From assembly GCF_014672715.2 (NCBI RefSeq), contig NZ_CP058566.2, positions 1,674,001 through 1,738,000 of the forward strand: DNA of 64,000 nt. The letters run 5' to 3'. Every line of letters begins with the position of its first letter. Position 1 is the first letter of the stretch. The DNA is from Dehalogenimonas etheniformans. GTDB taxonomy: Bacteria > Chloroflexota > Dehalococcoidia > Dehalococcoidales > Dehalococcoidaceae. Shown here piece after piece: positions 44,248 through 53,400 of this stretch. The translations under genes and the position numbers were made by a program. Under the pieces are notes generated by a model. That model ran no database searches. It had not been told where the DNA came from and saw nothing but the letters and a program-made list of their open reading frames with translations.

Positions 44248-44504
44248 TTTACCTCTCAAGAGGCAAATCCAACCCGTTGAATTCTAGTCCCACCCCAGCG
44301 GCTAAACAATAGTTTGTGGAAATTTTTTAGCCCCCCGCAATCACATGGCAACTCAATCATAATCGCAGGTGGCTTGATTTGGAGATATTATGAGATATCT
44401 GGTGATATTTTAACTCCGGCCGTTTTCCAATGAGAATCAATCCGTAATTTCGCCCTTTTTCTCCAGATTTAATTGTAGACTTATCTATATCGATATAAAT
44501 GGAT

Positions 44505-44533
44505 TTGGCGAAATGTTAATAGTTTGGTATAAA
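44505..44533 (+). promoter_or_regulatory. hsp20 promoter
   Basis: TTGGCG (44505) and TATAAA (44528) with a 17-bp spacer, directly before the CIRCE element. The upstream 44248-44500 holds no gene. Confidence 0.8.
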
Positions 44534-44537
44534 GAAA

Positions 44538-44564
44538 TTAGCACTCTCTCAATGAGAGTGCTAA
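44538..44564. promoter_or_regulatory. CIRCE operator (HrcA site)
   Basis: Perfect TTAGCACTC-N9-GAGTGCTAA, the consensus CIRCE element. Its place just after the -10 box means HrcA would block transcription of hsp20 until heat shock. Confidence 0.97.
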
Positions 44565-44599
44565 CAAATAGTAATAAAATAAAAGGAAGGAGATAGTCT

Positions 44600-45073
44600 A
44601 TGGTGCTGCAAAGATGGGACCCCTACCAGGAACTGAGGCAGATGGACAAGACGTTCGACAGGTTATGGCGCGGTCTCGGACGGTTCCCGACAACGGTAGA
44701 GAAGTGGGATATCCCGATCGACGTCAAAAAGGAAGGCGACGAGATTATCGTCAAGGCTTCCTTGCCGGGAGTCAAGCCGGAAGAGATCCAGGTCACGGTT
44801 GAAGACAATGTATTGGAGCTCAAAGCTGAAAGCTCGACCGAAACCGAATCGGAACAGTCAGGATACCTTGTCCGAGAGCGGGCTTATGGTTCGTTCTTCC
44901 GAGCGTTGAGACTGCCGGAGAATGTCGACACGGAACACATCCAATCGTCGTATGAACATGGCGTCCTCACCGTCACGTTACCAAAAGCCGAGGAAAAAAA
45001 GCGCAAGCAGATCAAGGTGGCCGTTCAAAGCGGCAATAAGGTGATCGAAGCTCCCGGGAAAAAGGAAAAATAG
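44600..45073 (+). CDS. Hsp20/alpha-crystallin small heat-shock protein
   Basis: An ATP-independent chaperone of 157 residues. The alpha-crystallin domain spans about 38-140: DIPIDVKKEGDEIIVKASLPG, ESSTE, YGSFFRALRLPENVD and the VLTVTLPKAE strand. A C-terminal IxI-type tail is not obvious. The ATG follows GGAAGGAG. It is controlled by the CIRCE element and promoter upstream and ends at a terminator. Confidence 0.96.
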   Translation: MVLQRWDPYQELRQMDKTFDRLWRGLGRFPTTVEKWDIPIDVKKEGDEIIVKASLPGVKPEEIQVTVEDNVLELKAESSTETESEQSGYLVRERAYGSFFRALRLPENVDTEHIQSSYEHGVLTVTLPKAEEKKRKQIKVAVQSGNKVIEAPGKKEK

Positions 45074-45093
45074 TAGCTGCTTCGGTTAGCTAC

Positions 45094-45123
45094 AAAAAGG
45101 CCGGCGAACATGCCGGCCTTTTT
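45094..45123 (+). terminator. Terminator after hsp20
   Basis: AAAAAGGCCGGC/GCCGGCCTTTTT with a 6-base loop, 20 bp after the stop. Confidence 0.95.
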
Positions 45124-45152
45124 GTTATCTTAAACACAATCCAAAATGGCTT

Positions 45153-45181
45153 TTGAATTTCGGCATCGGGGCTCTTATAAT
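45153..45181 (+). promoter_or_regulatory. Promoter of the leader peptide / EamA transcript
   Basis: TTGAAT (45153) and TATAAT (45176) with a 17-bp spacer. The start of transcription would be at about 45188, only some 9 bases before the leader ATG. Confidence 0.75.
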
Positions 45182-45196
45182 ACCGGAATCGTTCAG

Positions 45197-45307
45197 ATGA
45201 AAAACTCAATTTTACCCCCGGCAAACCTAGGATCCTTACATCCGGCCTTAACGGCCGGCGGTGTTGTCATCGCCGTGGTGAGCATCCCCGTCTGCGTTTT
45301 CGACTAG
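45197..45307 (+). CDS. Val/Ile-rich leader peptide upstream of the EamA gene, 36 aa
   Basis: A short frame starting almost at the predicted transcript start. It encodes MKNSILPPANLGSLHPALTA followed by GGVVIAVVSIPVCVFD. The last 16 residues have six Val and two Ile, as in branched-chain amino-acid attenuator peptides. It contains a CCGGCC/GGCCGG hairpin (45242-45258). Its stop lies 3 bases before the hairpin that covers the next ribosome site. No clear ribosome site of its own. The regulatory role is inferred. Confidence 0.45.
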   Translation: MKNSILPPANLGSLHPALTAGGVVIAVVSIPVCVFD

Positions 45308-45310
45308 CGG

Positions 45311-45346
45311 CCTTTCTAACGGTTCGTCCACCACAAGTTAGAAAGG
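45311..45346 (+). promoter_or_regulatory. SD-sequestering hairpin before the EamA gene
   Basis: CCTTTCTAAC (45311-45320) pairs perfectly with GTTAGAAAGG (45337-45346). The right arm contains the ribosome site AAAGG, 9 bases before the ATG at 45356. ATTTTT follows, so it could act as either a translational switch or a weak terminator. Confidence 0.65.
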
Positions 45347-45355
45347 AATTTTTCA

Positions 45356-46264
45356 ATGTCACCGATCTGGTTTATTCTTGCCTTCTCAACAACAATAATC
45401 TCCGCCCTGGTCAGCCTGCTGGACAGTCATTTCATGTCCCGGCGCATGCCCGGAATGAGAGCGTACATCCTGGTGTGCAGTATTTTCACGCTACCAGCGA
45501 GCATTGTTATGCTCATATTCTTTCCGTTGCCTGCCGGAATCGGCTTGGCACCGATCTGGGCGATTGTCGCCTCCGCTATCCTGACCTCGTTCGCCTCGGT
45601 GCTTATCCTTCAGGCGATGAAAAGCCAGGACGTCGCCCGGGTCGCACCTATGACCAGCACGGCACCGGTTTTTGTCGCTATCCTGGCGACGATATTTCTG
45701 GGAGAGAGCCTGGGGCTGCGCCAGTGGTTTGGCATCGCGGCGGTTATCGGTGGGGCGATCATCATTTCATTCAATTGGGACGCCGCCGGCGAAGGGCATT
45801 TCCACAAAAAACCATTCCTCATGCTGCTGAGCGTCGCAGTTATAGCCGCCGTGAGCAGTGTCATAAATAAGTATGCCCTTGACTACATGTCGTTCTGGAC
45901 GGCGGCCGGGCTCGATTTCCTCATCGCCTCGATACTCATCCTGGCTTTCTGCCTGCGGAGGGATGTGCTGGCCAGCCTGCGTTCGATGGTAAATTCCAGA
46001 CAGGCGATCAATCTGACGGTGTTCAACCAGGGCATCGCCACCGTGGCCACGGTGATGGCGTTCTGGACTATCCAGCTGGGACCGGTGGCGCTGGCTTCAA
46101 CGGTATTCAATGCCAAGCCGCTGCTAATTTTTATTTCTTCGGCGGTTATCGGCAAGCTGGCTCCAGGATTCATGGTCAGTGAAAAATTGAGCCCGAAAGG
46201 GTGGGCCATGAAAGGCATCGGCACCGCGGCGGTGGTGGGAGGACTGGCGGCTGTGTTCATCTAG
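45356..46264 (+). CDS. EamA/DMT-family transporter
   Basis: A 302-residue inner-membrane protein with ten hydrophobic helices in two EamA repeats (about 1-140 and 152-300). The first ends with AIAAVIGGAIIISFNWD-like sequence (FGIAAVIGGAIIISF), the second with GIGTAAVVGGLAAVFI. Family members export amino acids or other metabolites. The leader peptide with a Val/Ile cluster suggests an amino-acid-related substrate, but this is inference. Confidence 0.88.
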   Translation: MSPIWFILAFSTTIISALVSLLDSHFMSRRMPGMRAYILVCSIFTLPASIVMLIFFPLPAGIGLAPIWAIVASAILTSFASVLILQAMKSQDVARVAPMTSTAPVFVAILATIFLGESLGLRQWFGIAAVIGGAIIISFNWDAAGEGHFHKKPFLMLLSVAVIAAVSSVINKYALDYMSFWTAAGLDFLIASILILAFCLRRDVLASLRSMVNSRQAINLTVFNQGIATVATVMAFWTIQLGPVALASTVFNAKPLLIFISSAVIGKLAPGFMVSEKLSPKGWAMKGIGTAAVVGGLAAVFI

Positions 46265-46360
46265 TTCAAAAAAACGGCTTAAAAATTAGGTAGTTTTACT
46301 AATTGTTGAGTTGATAAATGAGCCGTATAATCAGCCAACTCTTTAGAATTGGAGCCTGGC

Positions 46361-46777
46361 ATGATCACAATCGTTATTGCCGACGACCACAAAGTAGTCC
46401 GACAGGGACTCCGCAATCTGCTTGAGATGGAACCTGACCTAAAGGTTGTCGGCGAAGCTGCCAACGGCTCCGAAGCCCTAGCCCTGGTTGAAAACCAGAG
46501 ACCCGATATCCTGGTGACCGACATCAGCATGCCACCTCCAACCGGTATCGAGCTTGCCAAAATAATCAGACAGAAAGGCTATCCGAGCAAAGTGGTGGTA
46601 CTCTCGATGCACGCTGATGAACCATTCGTGGTCAGCGCCCTCACTGCTGGAGCCTTGGGCTACGTCCTAAAAGAAGCTGGAGTCGAGTATGTGGTTACGG
46701 CAATCAGAGAAGCCGCAGCCAACAGGCGCTTCGTAAGTCCGCCGCTGGTAATGCCTGATGATATCAAGACGCGCTGA
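46361..46777 (+). CDS. NarL-type receiver without output domain
   Basis: ATG 46361 follows GGAG; an earlier ATG at 46349 is possible. The 138 residues form a NarL-like receiver: acidic pair IADDHKVVRQGLRNLL, phosphoacceptor Asp in ILVTDISMP and Lys in GYVLKEAG. It ends at VSPPLVMPDDIKTR, where NarL proteins continue into a LuxR HTH, so the DNA-binding domain is missing. It may be a truncated regulator or a phosphate sink for the nearby NarX-type kinase (47624). Confidence 0.85.
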   Translation: MITIVIADDHKVVRQGLRNLLEMEPDLKVVGEAANGSEALALVENQRPDILVTDISMPPPTGIELAKIIRQKGYPSKVVVLSMHADEPFVVSALTAGALGYVLKEAGVEYVVTAIREAAANRRFVSPPLVMPDDIKTR

Positions 46778-46827
46778 ACTTTCTCACGCGTCAAACCTGA
46801 GTTATAGAAGAAAAAGGAGACGCAATA

Positions 46828-47235
46828 ATGGCCGTTAAAATCCCGCAGGATCTTCAGGAGTTTATGAAAGGGAAGCAGGGATGGGTGGCTACATCCTCGA
46901 AAAATGGAGTTCCCAACGTTTCGATTAAGGGTTCGCTTCGATTGCTCGACGACGAGCACCTGGTGTTTGCCGACCTGTTCTCGATGAAAACCCGCACAAA
47001 CCTGGCCGAAAATCCGGTCGCCGCGATCATGGTTTTCGACGAAGCCTCGAAGCGGGGCTATATGTTCAAGGGATCAACAGAGCAAATCGGAAGCGGTCCC
47101 CTTTATGACCAGACCGCGGAAGCCATCCACAAGGCTATGCCCCAACTACCGGCGCCGAAGTACGTGGTAAAAGTGACAGTCGAATCAATCTGGGACCAGT
47201 CTTCCGGCCCAAACGGCGGGAAGCAGATCGCCTAA
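46828..47235 (+). CDS. Pyridoxamine 5'-phosphate oxidase-like FMN-binding protein
   Basis: A 135-residue split-barrel protein: WVATSSKNGVPNVSIKGSLR, LVFADLFSMKTRTNLAENP and AAIMVFDEASKRGYMFKGS are the family pattern. Such small proteins bind FMN or F420 and act as redox enzymes of mostly unknown substrate. The ATG follows AAAAAGGAG. A terminator follows. Confidence 0.88.
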   Translation: MAVKIPQDLQEFMKGKQGWVATSSKNGVPNVSIKGSLRLLDDEHLVFADLFSMKTRTNLAENPVAAIMVFDEASKRGYMFKGSTEQIGSGPLYDQTAEAIHKAMPQLPAPKYVVKVTVESIWDQSSGPNGGKQIA

Positions 47236-47243
47236 TTACCGGC

Positions 47244-47269
47244 GGGGGATGGCTCAAAAACCATCCCCC
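47244..47269 (+). terminator. Terminator after the FMN-binding protein
   Basis: GGGGGATGG/CCATCCCCC with an 8-base loop, then ATTTCATTTTT. The following 47270-47623 (354 bp) shows no gene, RNA or clear promoter. Confidence 0.85.
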
Positions 47270-47623
47270 ATTTCATTTTTAACCGCCGCCTTCCACTTCG
47301 CTACGGCGTCGCCCGTTGAATATCCATGCCCGGGCGACCGTCTCTCAACGAGTCTCGAGCATCATTTCTGCCCGCTCATGACCATAGTTCACTCTTAAAT
47401 TTCCTCTATATAAGAATTAGCCGGGGTCACTGAAGATCCCTTTTGTTTCGTTGAAAACCGTCGACCACCTCATCTGCTAATCCGAAAACCTATGGCCCAA
47501 CACAACTAAACTCCGAATTTGGCACGGTTCAATCCGTAACATCTATTGTATTGAAATGGATAATCGATAGGATTAAACTTGACTTGTTTTTCAATCGGCT
47601 GATTATCGGGCGATTTTGGTGAT

Positions 47624-49312
47624 ATGATCGGATCATACTCCTATAGTCCGGGCTTCTGGCCTACAGCTATTGCAGCCGGTCTTCTCGCATTACTCGGGTT
47701 GTACATCTGGAGCCGGCGTGATATCACTGGAGCCCGTCCGCTGGCATTCGCCGCCCTTTTCGGAGTCCTCTGGATCACAGGCTTGATCCTGGAGGGTGCC
47801 GCCGAAGAGACGTCAACGAAGATCTTCTGGTTTGAATTTCAGGGGCTGTGGCAGTTGCCGCTGGGAACCGCAATCTTCCTGTTTGTGGTCCAATATTCGG
47901 GTCTGGGCTACTGGCTGACCAAATCCAGGATGACCTGGTTGATCATACCTTCATTCCTGGTCGCTGCCATCATTCTCACCAACAACCTGCACCACCTGAT
48001 GTGGCAAAGCTTTCAAGTGAACGAAACTGTGATCGCGCCGCGCGGTCCGGCTTATTGGCTGGCCCTGGCTTTTGCGCTGATCCTAGCCGTGATTGGTCTT
48101 GTGATCCTCGGACGATTGTTCATCCGTTCGCCACGTCACCGCTGGCCGGTTGCCTTGATGGTGGTCGGGCAGGTAGCCAACAGGATTTTCGTAGTCATGG
48201 ATTCACAGAAGTTGAATTTGCCCGGATCTATAGATCCGATTGTTTTTATGTTTGGCTTTGCTTTTGTGATGTACACTATCGCTCTATTCCGTTTCCACAT
48301 CCTGGATCCGGTCCCGCTAGCCAGGGCGACGGTTCTGGATCAGATGCACGAGGGAATGTTGGTTATCGATCCTTCGGGGCACCTGGTCGACATGAACAGG
48401 TCAGCTCGAGCAATATTGGGACAAATGGGCATCAAGCAAAATCCCAGGCATGTGGATAAAATCCTGGGAATTAATCTTGACCTTCTGAAGCAACGGAACA
48501 AGAACGGTAATCCCCGATCGGAGATCATTTTGGGGGAAGGCCCTAACAAGCGCCATTATAATTTGAGTCTGGCCCTACTATCAGACCGAGGTGGCGAAGC
48601 TGTGGGTCAACTCCTCCTGTTGCACGACGTAACGGAGGAAAAGAAGTCCCAAATCCAACTTATCGAACAGCAAAAAGCGGTGACCATGCTGGAGGAACGC
48701 GACCGCCTGGCTCGAGAGTTACACGACGGTATTGCCCAGGTGTTGGGTTACATTAGCCTCCAGGCACAGACCGCAAGCAAGTTGTTGAACGAGGGCAAAG
48801 GAGAGAAAGCCGATTCGATCCTTGGCAGGCTAGTAGAAGTGGCTAAAGACGCGCACGCCGATATCCGGGAATCCATATTGAACCTGAGATCGAATCCTCA
48901 TGAGGAGTGGAGCTTCATCCCGGAACTAAGACGTTACCTGCGAAATTTTGAAGCGAATTATGGCATCCACACAGATCTCAACCTGACCGAAACCGATGAA
49001 AATCGATCAATCGAACCTGTCATAGGGCTACAGCTATTCCGTATAATTCAAGAAGCCCTGACTAACTCGCGAAAACATGGCAATGCCCAGAACATCAAGC
49101 TGAGCCTTGAGACAAATGACGGCAGAATCTTTATCGAAGTCGGCGATGATGGCTGCGGGTTCGATCTCAATAAATTGGAACCAGAGCCTGGAAGCCACCT
49201 GGGTCTGGCTTTTATGCATGAGCGCCTTGACGCGATCAACGGGTCCATGGTCATTGAATCAACGCCCGGAGGTGGGACGGTTATCAGACTCGAAGCCCCT
49301 TCGAATGCTTAG
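47624..49312 (+). CDS. NarX/LiaS-type sensor histidine kinase with 7TM and PAS domains
   Basis: A 562-residue membrane kinase. Seven hydrophobic helices (about residues 10-225) resemble the HisKA_7TM sensor. A PAS domain follows (EGMLVIDPSGHLVDMNRSAR, about 240-345). The HisKA_3 phosphoacceptor is in RDRLARELHDGIAQVLGY (His about 367). The HATPase shows IIQEALTNSRKHG, GDDGCGFD and LGLAFMHERL. Its regulator follows 11 bp downstream. The stimulus is unknown, probably membrane- or redox-linked. Confidence 0.92.
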   Translation: MIGSYSYSPGFWPTAIAAGLLALLGLYIWSRRDITGARPLAFAALFGVLWITGLILEGAAEETSTKIFWFEFQGLWQLPLGTAIFLFVVQYSGLGYWLTKSRMTWLIIPSFLVAAIILTNNLHHLMWQSFQVNETVIAPRGPAYWLALAFALILAVIGLVILGRLFIRSPRHRWPVALMVVGQVANRIFVVMDSQKLNLPGSIDPIVFMFGFAFVMYTIALFRFHILDPVPLARATVLDQMHEGMLVIDPSGHLVDMNRSARAILGQMGIKQNPRHVDKILGINLDLLKQRNKNGNPRSEIILGEGPNKRHYNLSLALLSDRGGEAVGQLLLLHDVTEEKKSQIQLIEQQKAVTMLEERDRLARELHDGIAQVLGYISLQAQTASKLLNEGKGEKADSILGRLVEVAKDAHADIRESILNLRSNPHEEWSFIPELRRYLRNFEANYGIHTDLNLTETDENRSIEPVIGLQLFRIIQEALTNSRKHGNAQNIKLSLETNDGRIFIEVGDDGCGFDLNKLEPEPGSHLGLAFMHERLDAINGSMVIESTPGGGTVIRLEAPSNA

Positions 49313-49323
49313 ATGGAGAACTT

Positions 49324-50001
49324 ATGATGAAAGTATTGCTGGTTGACGATAACAGATTGATGCTCGAAGGGTTGCAAAACCTGCTGGATGCTCATGGCAT
49401 TGAAGTTGCCGGAGTGGCTACCGATGGTCTGCAATCTGTGACCCAAGCCCGCCAGCTCAAGCCGGATGTCATTCTCATGGACGTCCGCATGCCAAAATGT
49501 GATGGCCTGTGCGCCACCCGTCTCATCAAGGCGGAGATGCCCGAAGCCAAAATCGTCATACTTACCACTTCAACCGAAGACAAGGACCTGTTCGAAGCCG
49601 TCAAATCCGGCGCTTGCGGCTATTTGTTAAAGAGCATGGACGCCACTAGCCTGGTTGAGGCGCTGGAGTTGGCGGCGCAGGGCATACCGCCGTTCTCTCC
49701 CGAAATGGCCACCAAATTACTGGATGAGTTCGCCAGGATCAGCTCTTTACAAGATGCGCCACCTACTCCTCACCTCCCCCCCAAAAATACTCCCGGTACC
49801 AGGTTGAACGCTCGTGAAAACGAGGTCCTCCGCATGGTCTCGGAGGGTCTGACCTATAAGGAAATAGGTTCTAAGCTGTCACTAAGCCCCCGGACCATCA
49901 AGTATCACATGGCCGAAATAATGTACAAGTTGCACCTGGAGAATCGGGCCCAGGTATTGGCCTATGCGGGCTCAATTGGCATGAAAACCGAAGAACGCTA
50001 G
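49324..50001 (+). CDS. NarL/FixJ-family response regulator
   Basis: 225 residues. The receiver has VDDNRLMLEGLQNLL, phosphoacceptor Asp in VILMDVRMPKCDG (about residue 55) and Lys in GYLLKSMD. The LuxR HTH is at about 160-215 (LNARENEVLRMVSEGLTYKE, then LSLSPRTIKYHMAEI). Partner of the kinase 11 bp upstream. A strong terminator follows, so the pair is a unit. Confidence 0.95.
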   Translation: MMKVLLVDDNRLMLEGLQNLLDAHGIEVAGVATDGLQSVTQARQLKPDVILMDVRMPKCDGLCATRLIKAEMPEAKIVILTTSTEDKDLFEAVKSGACGYLLKSMDATSLVEALELAAQGIPPFSPEMATKLLDEFARISSLQDAPPTPHLPPKNTPGTRLNARENEVLRMVSEGLTYKEIGSKLSLSPRTIKYHMAEIMYKLHLENRAQVLAYAGSIGMKTEER

Positions 50002-50024
50002 GTTATTCCCCGACTGTCCACAGA

Positions 50025-50052
50025 GACAGCCCCTTTTTTCTGGGGGGCTGTC
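50025..50052 (+). terminator. Terminator after the NarL-type pair
   Basis: GACAGCCCC/GGGGCTGTC with T-rich loop, then CTTTTTTT, 24 bp after the stop. Confidence 0.9.
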
Positions 50053-50117
50053 CTTTTTTTGTCCCTTGAGACCTTTTAAACAGGTACTTTAGTCCTTAAG
50101 ATTCACACTGAACCAAA

Positions 50118-50486
50118 ATGAACAGGCGAAGAATCTGTTTGTGCGGCAGTTCCGTTATCCTGGGCACCTTAGGCTTGAGCCTGAAGTGCCATCCCCAGTT
50201 TGAAGTTATAACTCTCAACGAACTGCGGGAAAATGGCCGACTCAGAAACTTGAATCCCGACATTATTTTCTTCGATCTGAATTCTCAACGTCCCCGGCAA
50301 GCCTTCACTCTGCTCGGGGAAAATCCGGAACTGACGATCGTCGGCGTAAGTCCGGACACTAATGTCGTCAAAGTTTGGTCGGGAAAGCAATTAAAAGAGT
50401 TATCTACCGCAGAATTAATGCGGGTAATAGACCAAAATGATCAAACCATAAAGGAGGGGGTCAATGGAAGCGCAAAGGATCAATAA
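50118..50486 (+). CDS. Small receiver-like protein without phosphorylation site set
   Basis: A 122-residue protein. FEVITLNELRENGRLRNLNP and DIIFFDLNSQRPRQ resemble strands 2 and 3 of a receiver, with an Asp at the phosphoacceptor place, and ELTIVGVSPDTNVVKV resembles strand 4. The N-terminal acidic pair and the conserved Lys are absent. It overlaps the giant adhesin gene by 23 bp, so both are translated together. No ribosome site is evident. It may be a degenerate receiver regulating the adhesin; inference. Confidence 0.6.
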   Translation: MNRRRICLCGSSVILGTLGLSLKCHPQFEVITLNELRENGRLRNLNPDIIFFDLNSQRPRQAFTLLGENPELTIVGVSPDTNVVKVWSGKQLKELSTAELMRVIDQNDQTIKEGVNGSAKDQ

Positions 50487-53400
50487 AAAAGGTTGGTGGC
50501 GTAAACACTTCAAATCGGTATTATATCCCGCTATCTTTTTCGTTCTCGCGATTACAATGGCCATTTCGATGACAGCTCCGGTCAGTGCTGCAATCACTAC
50601 CGGTAACTCAACAAATGCCAATAGCGGGACAGGAATGACTATTACCATTGCCAAACCTTCGGGCACAGTGACGGGTGATATGCTCGTAGCTTGTATTGTG
50701 GCGACGACTTTTTTTAGCGATGTGTGGGTGACGCCCCCTGACGCGAGTTGGCAATTGATCAGGACTACCAATGCCAACCAGAGCGGCCATTACTACGATA
50801 TGGTAACCTACTATAAAGTCGCTGGTTCCAGTGAACCTTCGTCTTATACGTTTACATCCTCAGAATGGAATGCGAGCGGCGGCATTACACGCCTTACCGG
50901 AGTAGACGTTAACCATCCTGTGGATGTTTCTGCGGAAAGCCAGGGTCAGGGCAACACCGATTTGGTGACTGCCTCGGCTCCATCAGTGACGACCACTTAT
51001 GCCAATGATCTTGTGATTAATTTTTTTGGAAGTTACACCGCTCTTGCGGATTCCAACTCTTTTATTCAGGGCTCTTACTCTCCGGCTTTAACTCCGCTTT
51101 ATGAGTATGTTATCCCATATCCTGGATCTGGTTCTTACGATATCCCTAGTATCGCTTCTTATGATTGGAACATGGCATCTGCAGGTAGCACTGGTTCTAG
51201 AGACTGTCGTCTTGACAAGCGAACATCGGCAGCAGGCCTGTGGTGGGTTGCCCAGACCATCGCTTTCAAAGCAGCCCCCAGGGCTTACTTTCCGACTGCC
51301 TCAACCACTGCCAGTGAGGCTAACACGGGTTACTGGGCGGGGGTAAACCTCAATTCAAACGCACAGGGGCCAGTGGAAGTCAATTTTACCGTCAGCGGCA
51401 CGGCTAAACTTGGTACTGACTTCAGCATGATTACGACCAGCCCCCTTACTATTAACACTGGGTCTAGTTCTGCCAGTATTGGTTTTAATGTACTGGAAGA
51501 TAATGAATATGAAGTTGATGAAACCATCATTATTACCATTGAACCGAGTTCAGAATACTATTTATCAGGTAATACCCAATTTACCTATACCATTACCAAC
51601 GATGATGGATCCGCCCCAGCCCCGATAATTTCCTATCAGAACACCAATGGAGGTTCTGGCGGGATTGGAGGAGTAAGCAATCATCTATTAGGCATCGCCA
51701 AGCCCGCCGGGACTGCCCCGGGAGATTTCCTGCTGGCCTGTATTGTGAACAGAACGGATATCACGCATCCAGGCGTTACTGCGCCCGAGGGCTGGACATT
51801 GATCGGGACAACGCTCAACAGCCCGAATAGGATCACCACTTTTTACCGCTTTGTGGGAACTTCGCCTGGTACTGATCCCGATATTTACAGTTTCACTATC
51901 GGGACTGCAGGGTACATTTATGAGGATCATGCTACCGGTACCATTGTGCGCTATACCGGAATAGACACCGTCAATCCGGTCGATGTAGTGGGTGGAGCTG
52001 CTGGGTCTGATACTTCAGCCGAAGGGCCATCGGTCCATCCGAGCTATGATAATGGGCGGCTGGTGACAGTGTTTGGGTCTTATGTGCCGGAGGCATTCAG
52101 CACACCATCAGGCATGACCCTGCTTAATTTTGTGCATTATCATTCCGGAGATACGTGGCCCGTGGATACCTGGCCGGCCACCTATGTGTTTGACCAGGCT
52201 TGGTCGCCAGCTTCTCCGACTGGTGTTAAGACATCTACCGTCACCCAATTTGGTGGGCATGGCGTCCAGTGGGTCGCTCAGTCCCTAGTACTGCGGGCAG
52301 GGAGTCCTATGCCCTCTGTAGGCTTCAACATTTCTGCATCCACCGCTGCCGAGAACAACACCGTCGTCAACCTGGCGGTACAGCTGTCGGCATCCCGGGC
52401 TACCCCGGTAACTGTCAACTATGCAATCTCCGGCGGCACGGCCACCGGTGGCGGTGTCGATTACACCCTGGTAGCGGGCACCCTGACCTTCGCTCCGGGA
52501 GATACCCTCGAATACGTGCCTATCACTGTGGTAAATGACGGTGTAAATGAGCCCAATGAGACTATCCAGGTCACACTGTCAAGCCCTTCGGGCGCGGTCC
52601 TGGGGGCGAATACGGTCTATACCTACACCATTCAGAACGATGATCCCACCGTCTATTTCACCAGTAGCGGGTCCGCCGGCGATGAGAGCACGGCTACCGT
52701 GAATCTACAGGTCAATCTTTCATTTGCTGCCACAATTCCGGTGTCGGTAAACTATGCGGTTAACCCGGCCGGAACTACCGCAAAGCTTGGCGCCGACTAT
52801 ACTCTATCATCCGGCATTCTCAACTTCGCTGCGGGAGAGACCAGCAAGAACATCGTTCTTAGTATCATCAATGATGCCGAGTATGAGAACGTCGGCGAGA
52901 CCGTCCAAGTTACCCTTTCCAGCCCCACTGGGGCAAGCCTGGGGTCTGTGGTTTCGTACACCTACACTATCAATGCCAATGACAGCCCTGCCCCAACCCC
53001 GATAATTTCCTATCAGAACACCAATGGAGCTTCTGGCGGGATTGGAGGAGTAAGCAATCATCTATTAGGCATCGCCAAGCCCGCCGGGACGGCCCCGGGG
53101 GATTTCCTGCTGGCCTGTATTGTGAACATGACAGATTACACGCATCTAAGCGTAACGCCTCCCGTGGGCTGGACATTGATCGGGACAACGCTCAGTGGCC
53201 CTACCAGGGTCACCACCTTCTACCGGTTTGCGGGTACTTCGCCTGGTACTGATCCCGATACATACAGTTTCACTATCGGGACTGCAACTTACCAGTATGA
53301 GGATCATGCTACCGGTACCATTGTGCGCTATACCGGGATAGACACCACTAATCCGGTCGACGTTTGGGCTGGTGGTGGTGGGTCTAGCACTTCGGCCGAA

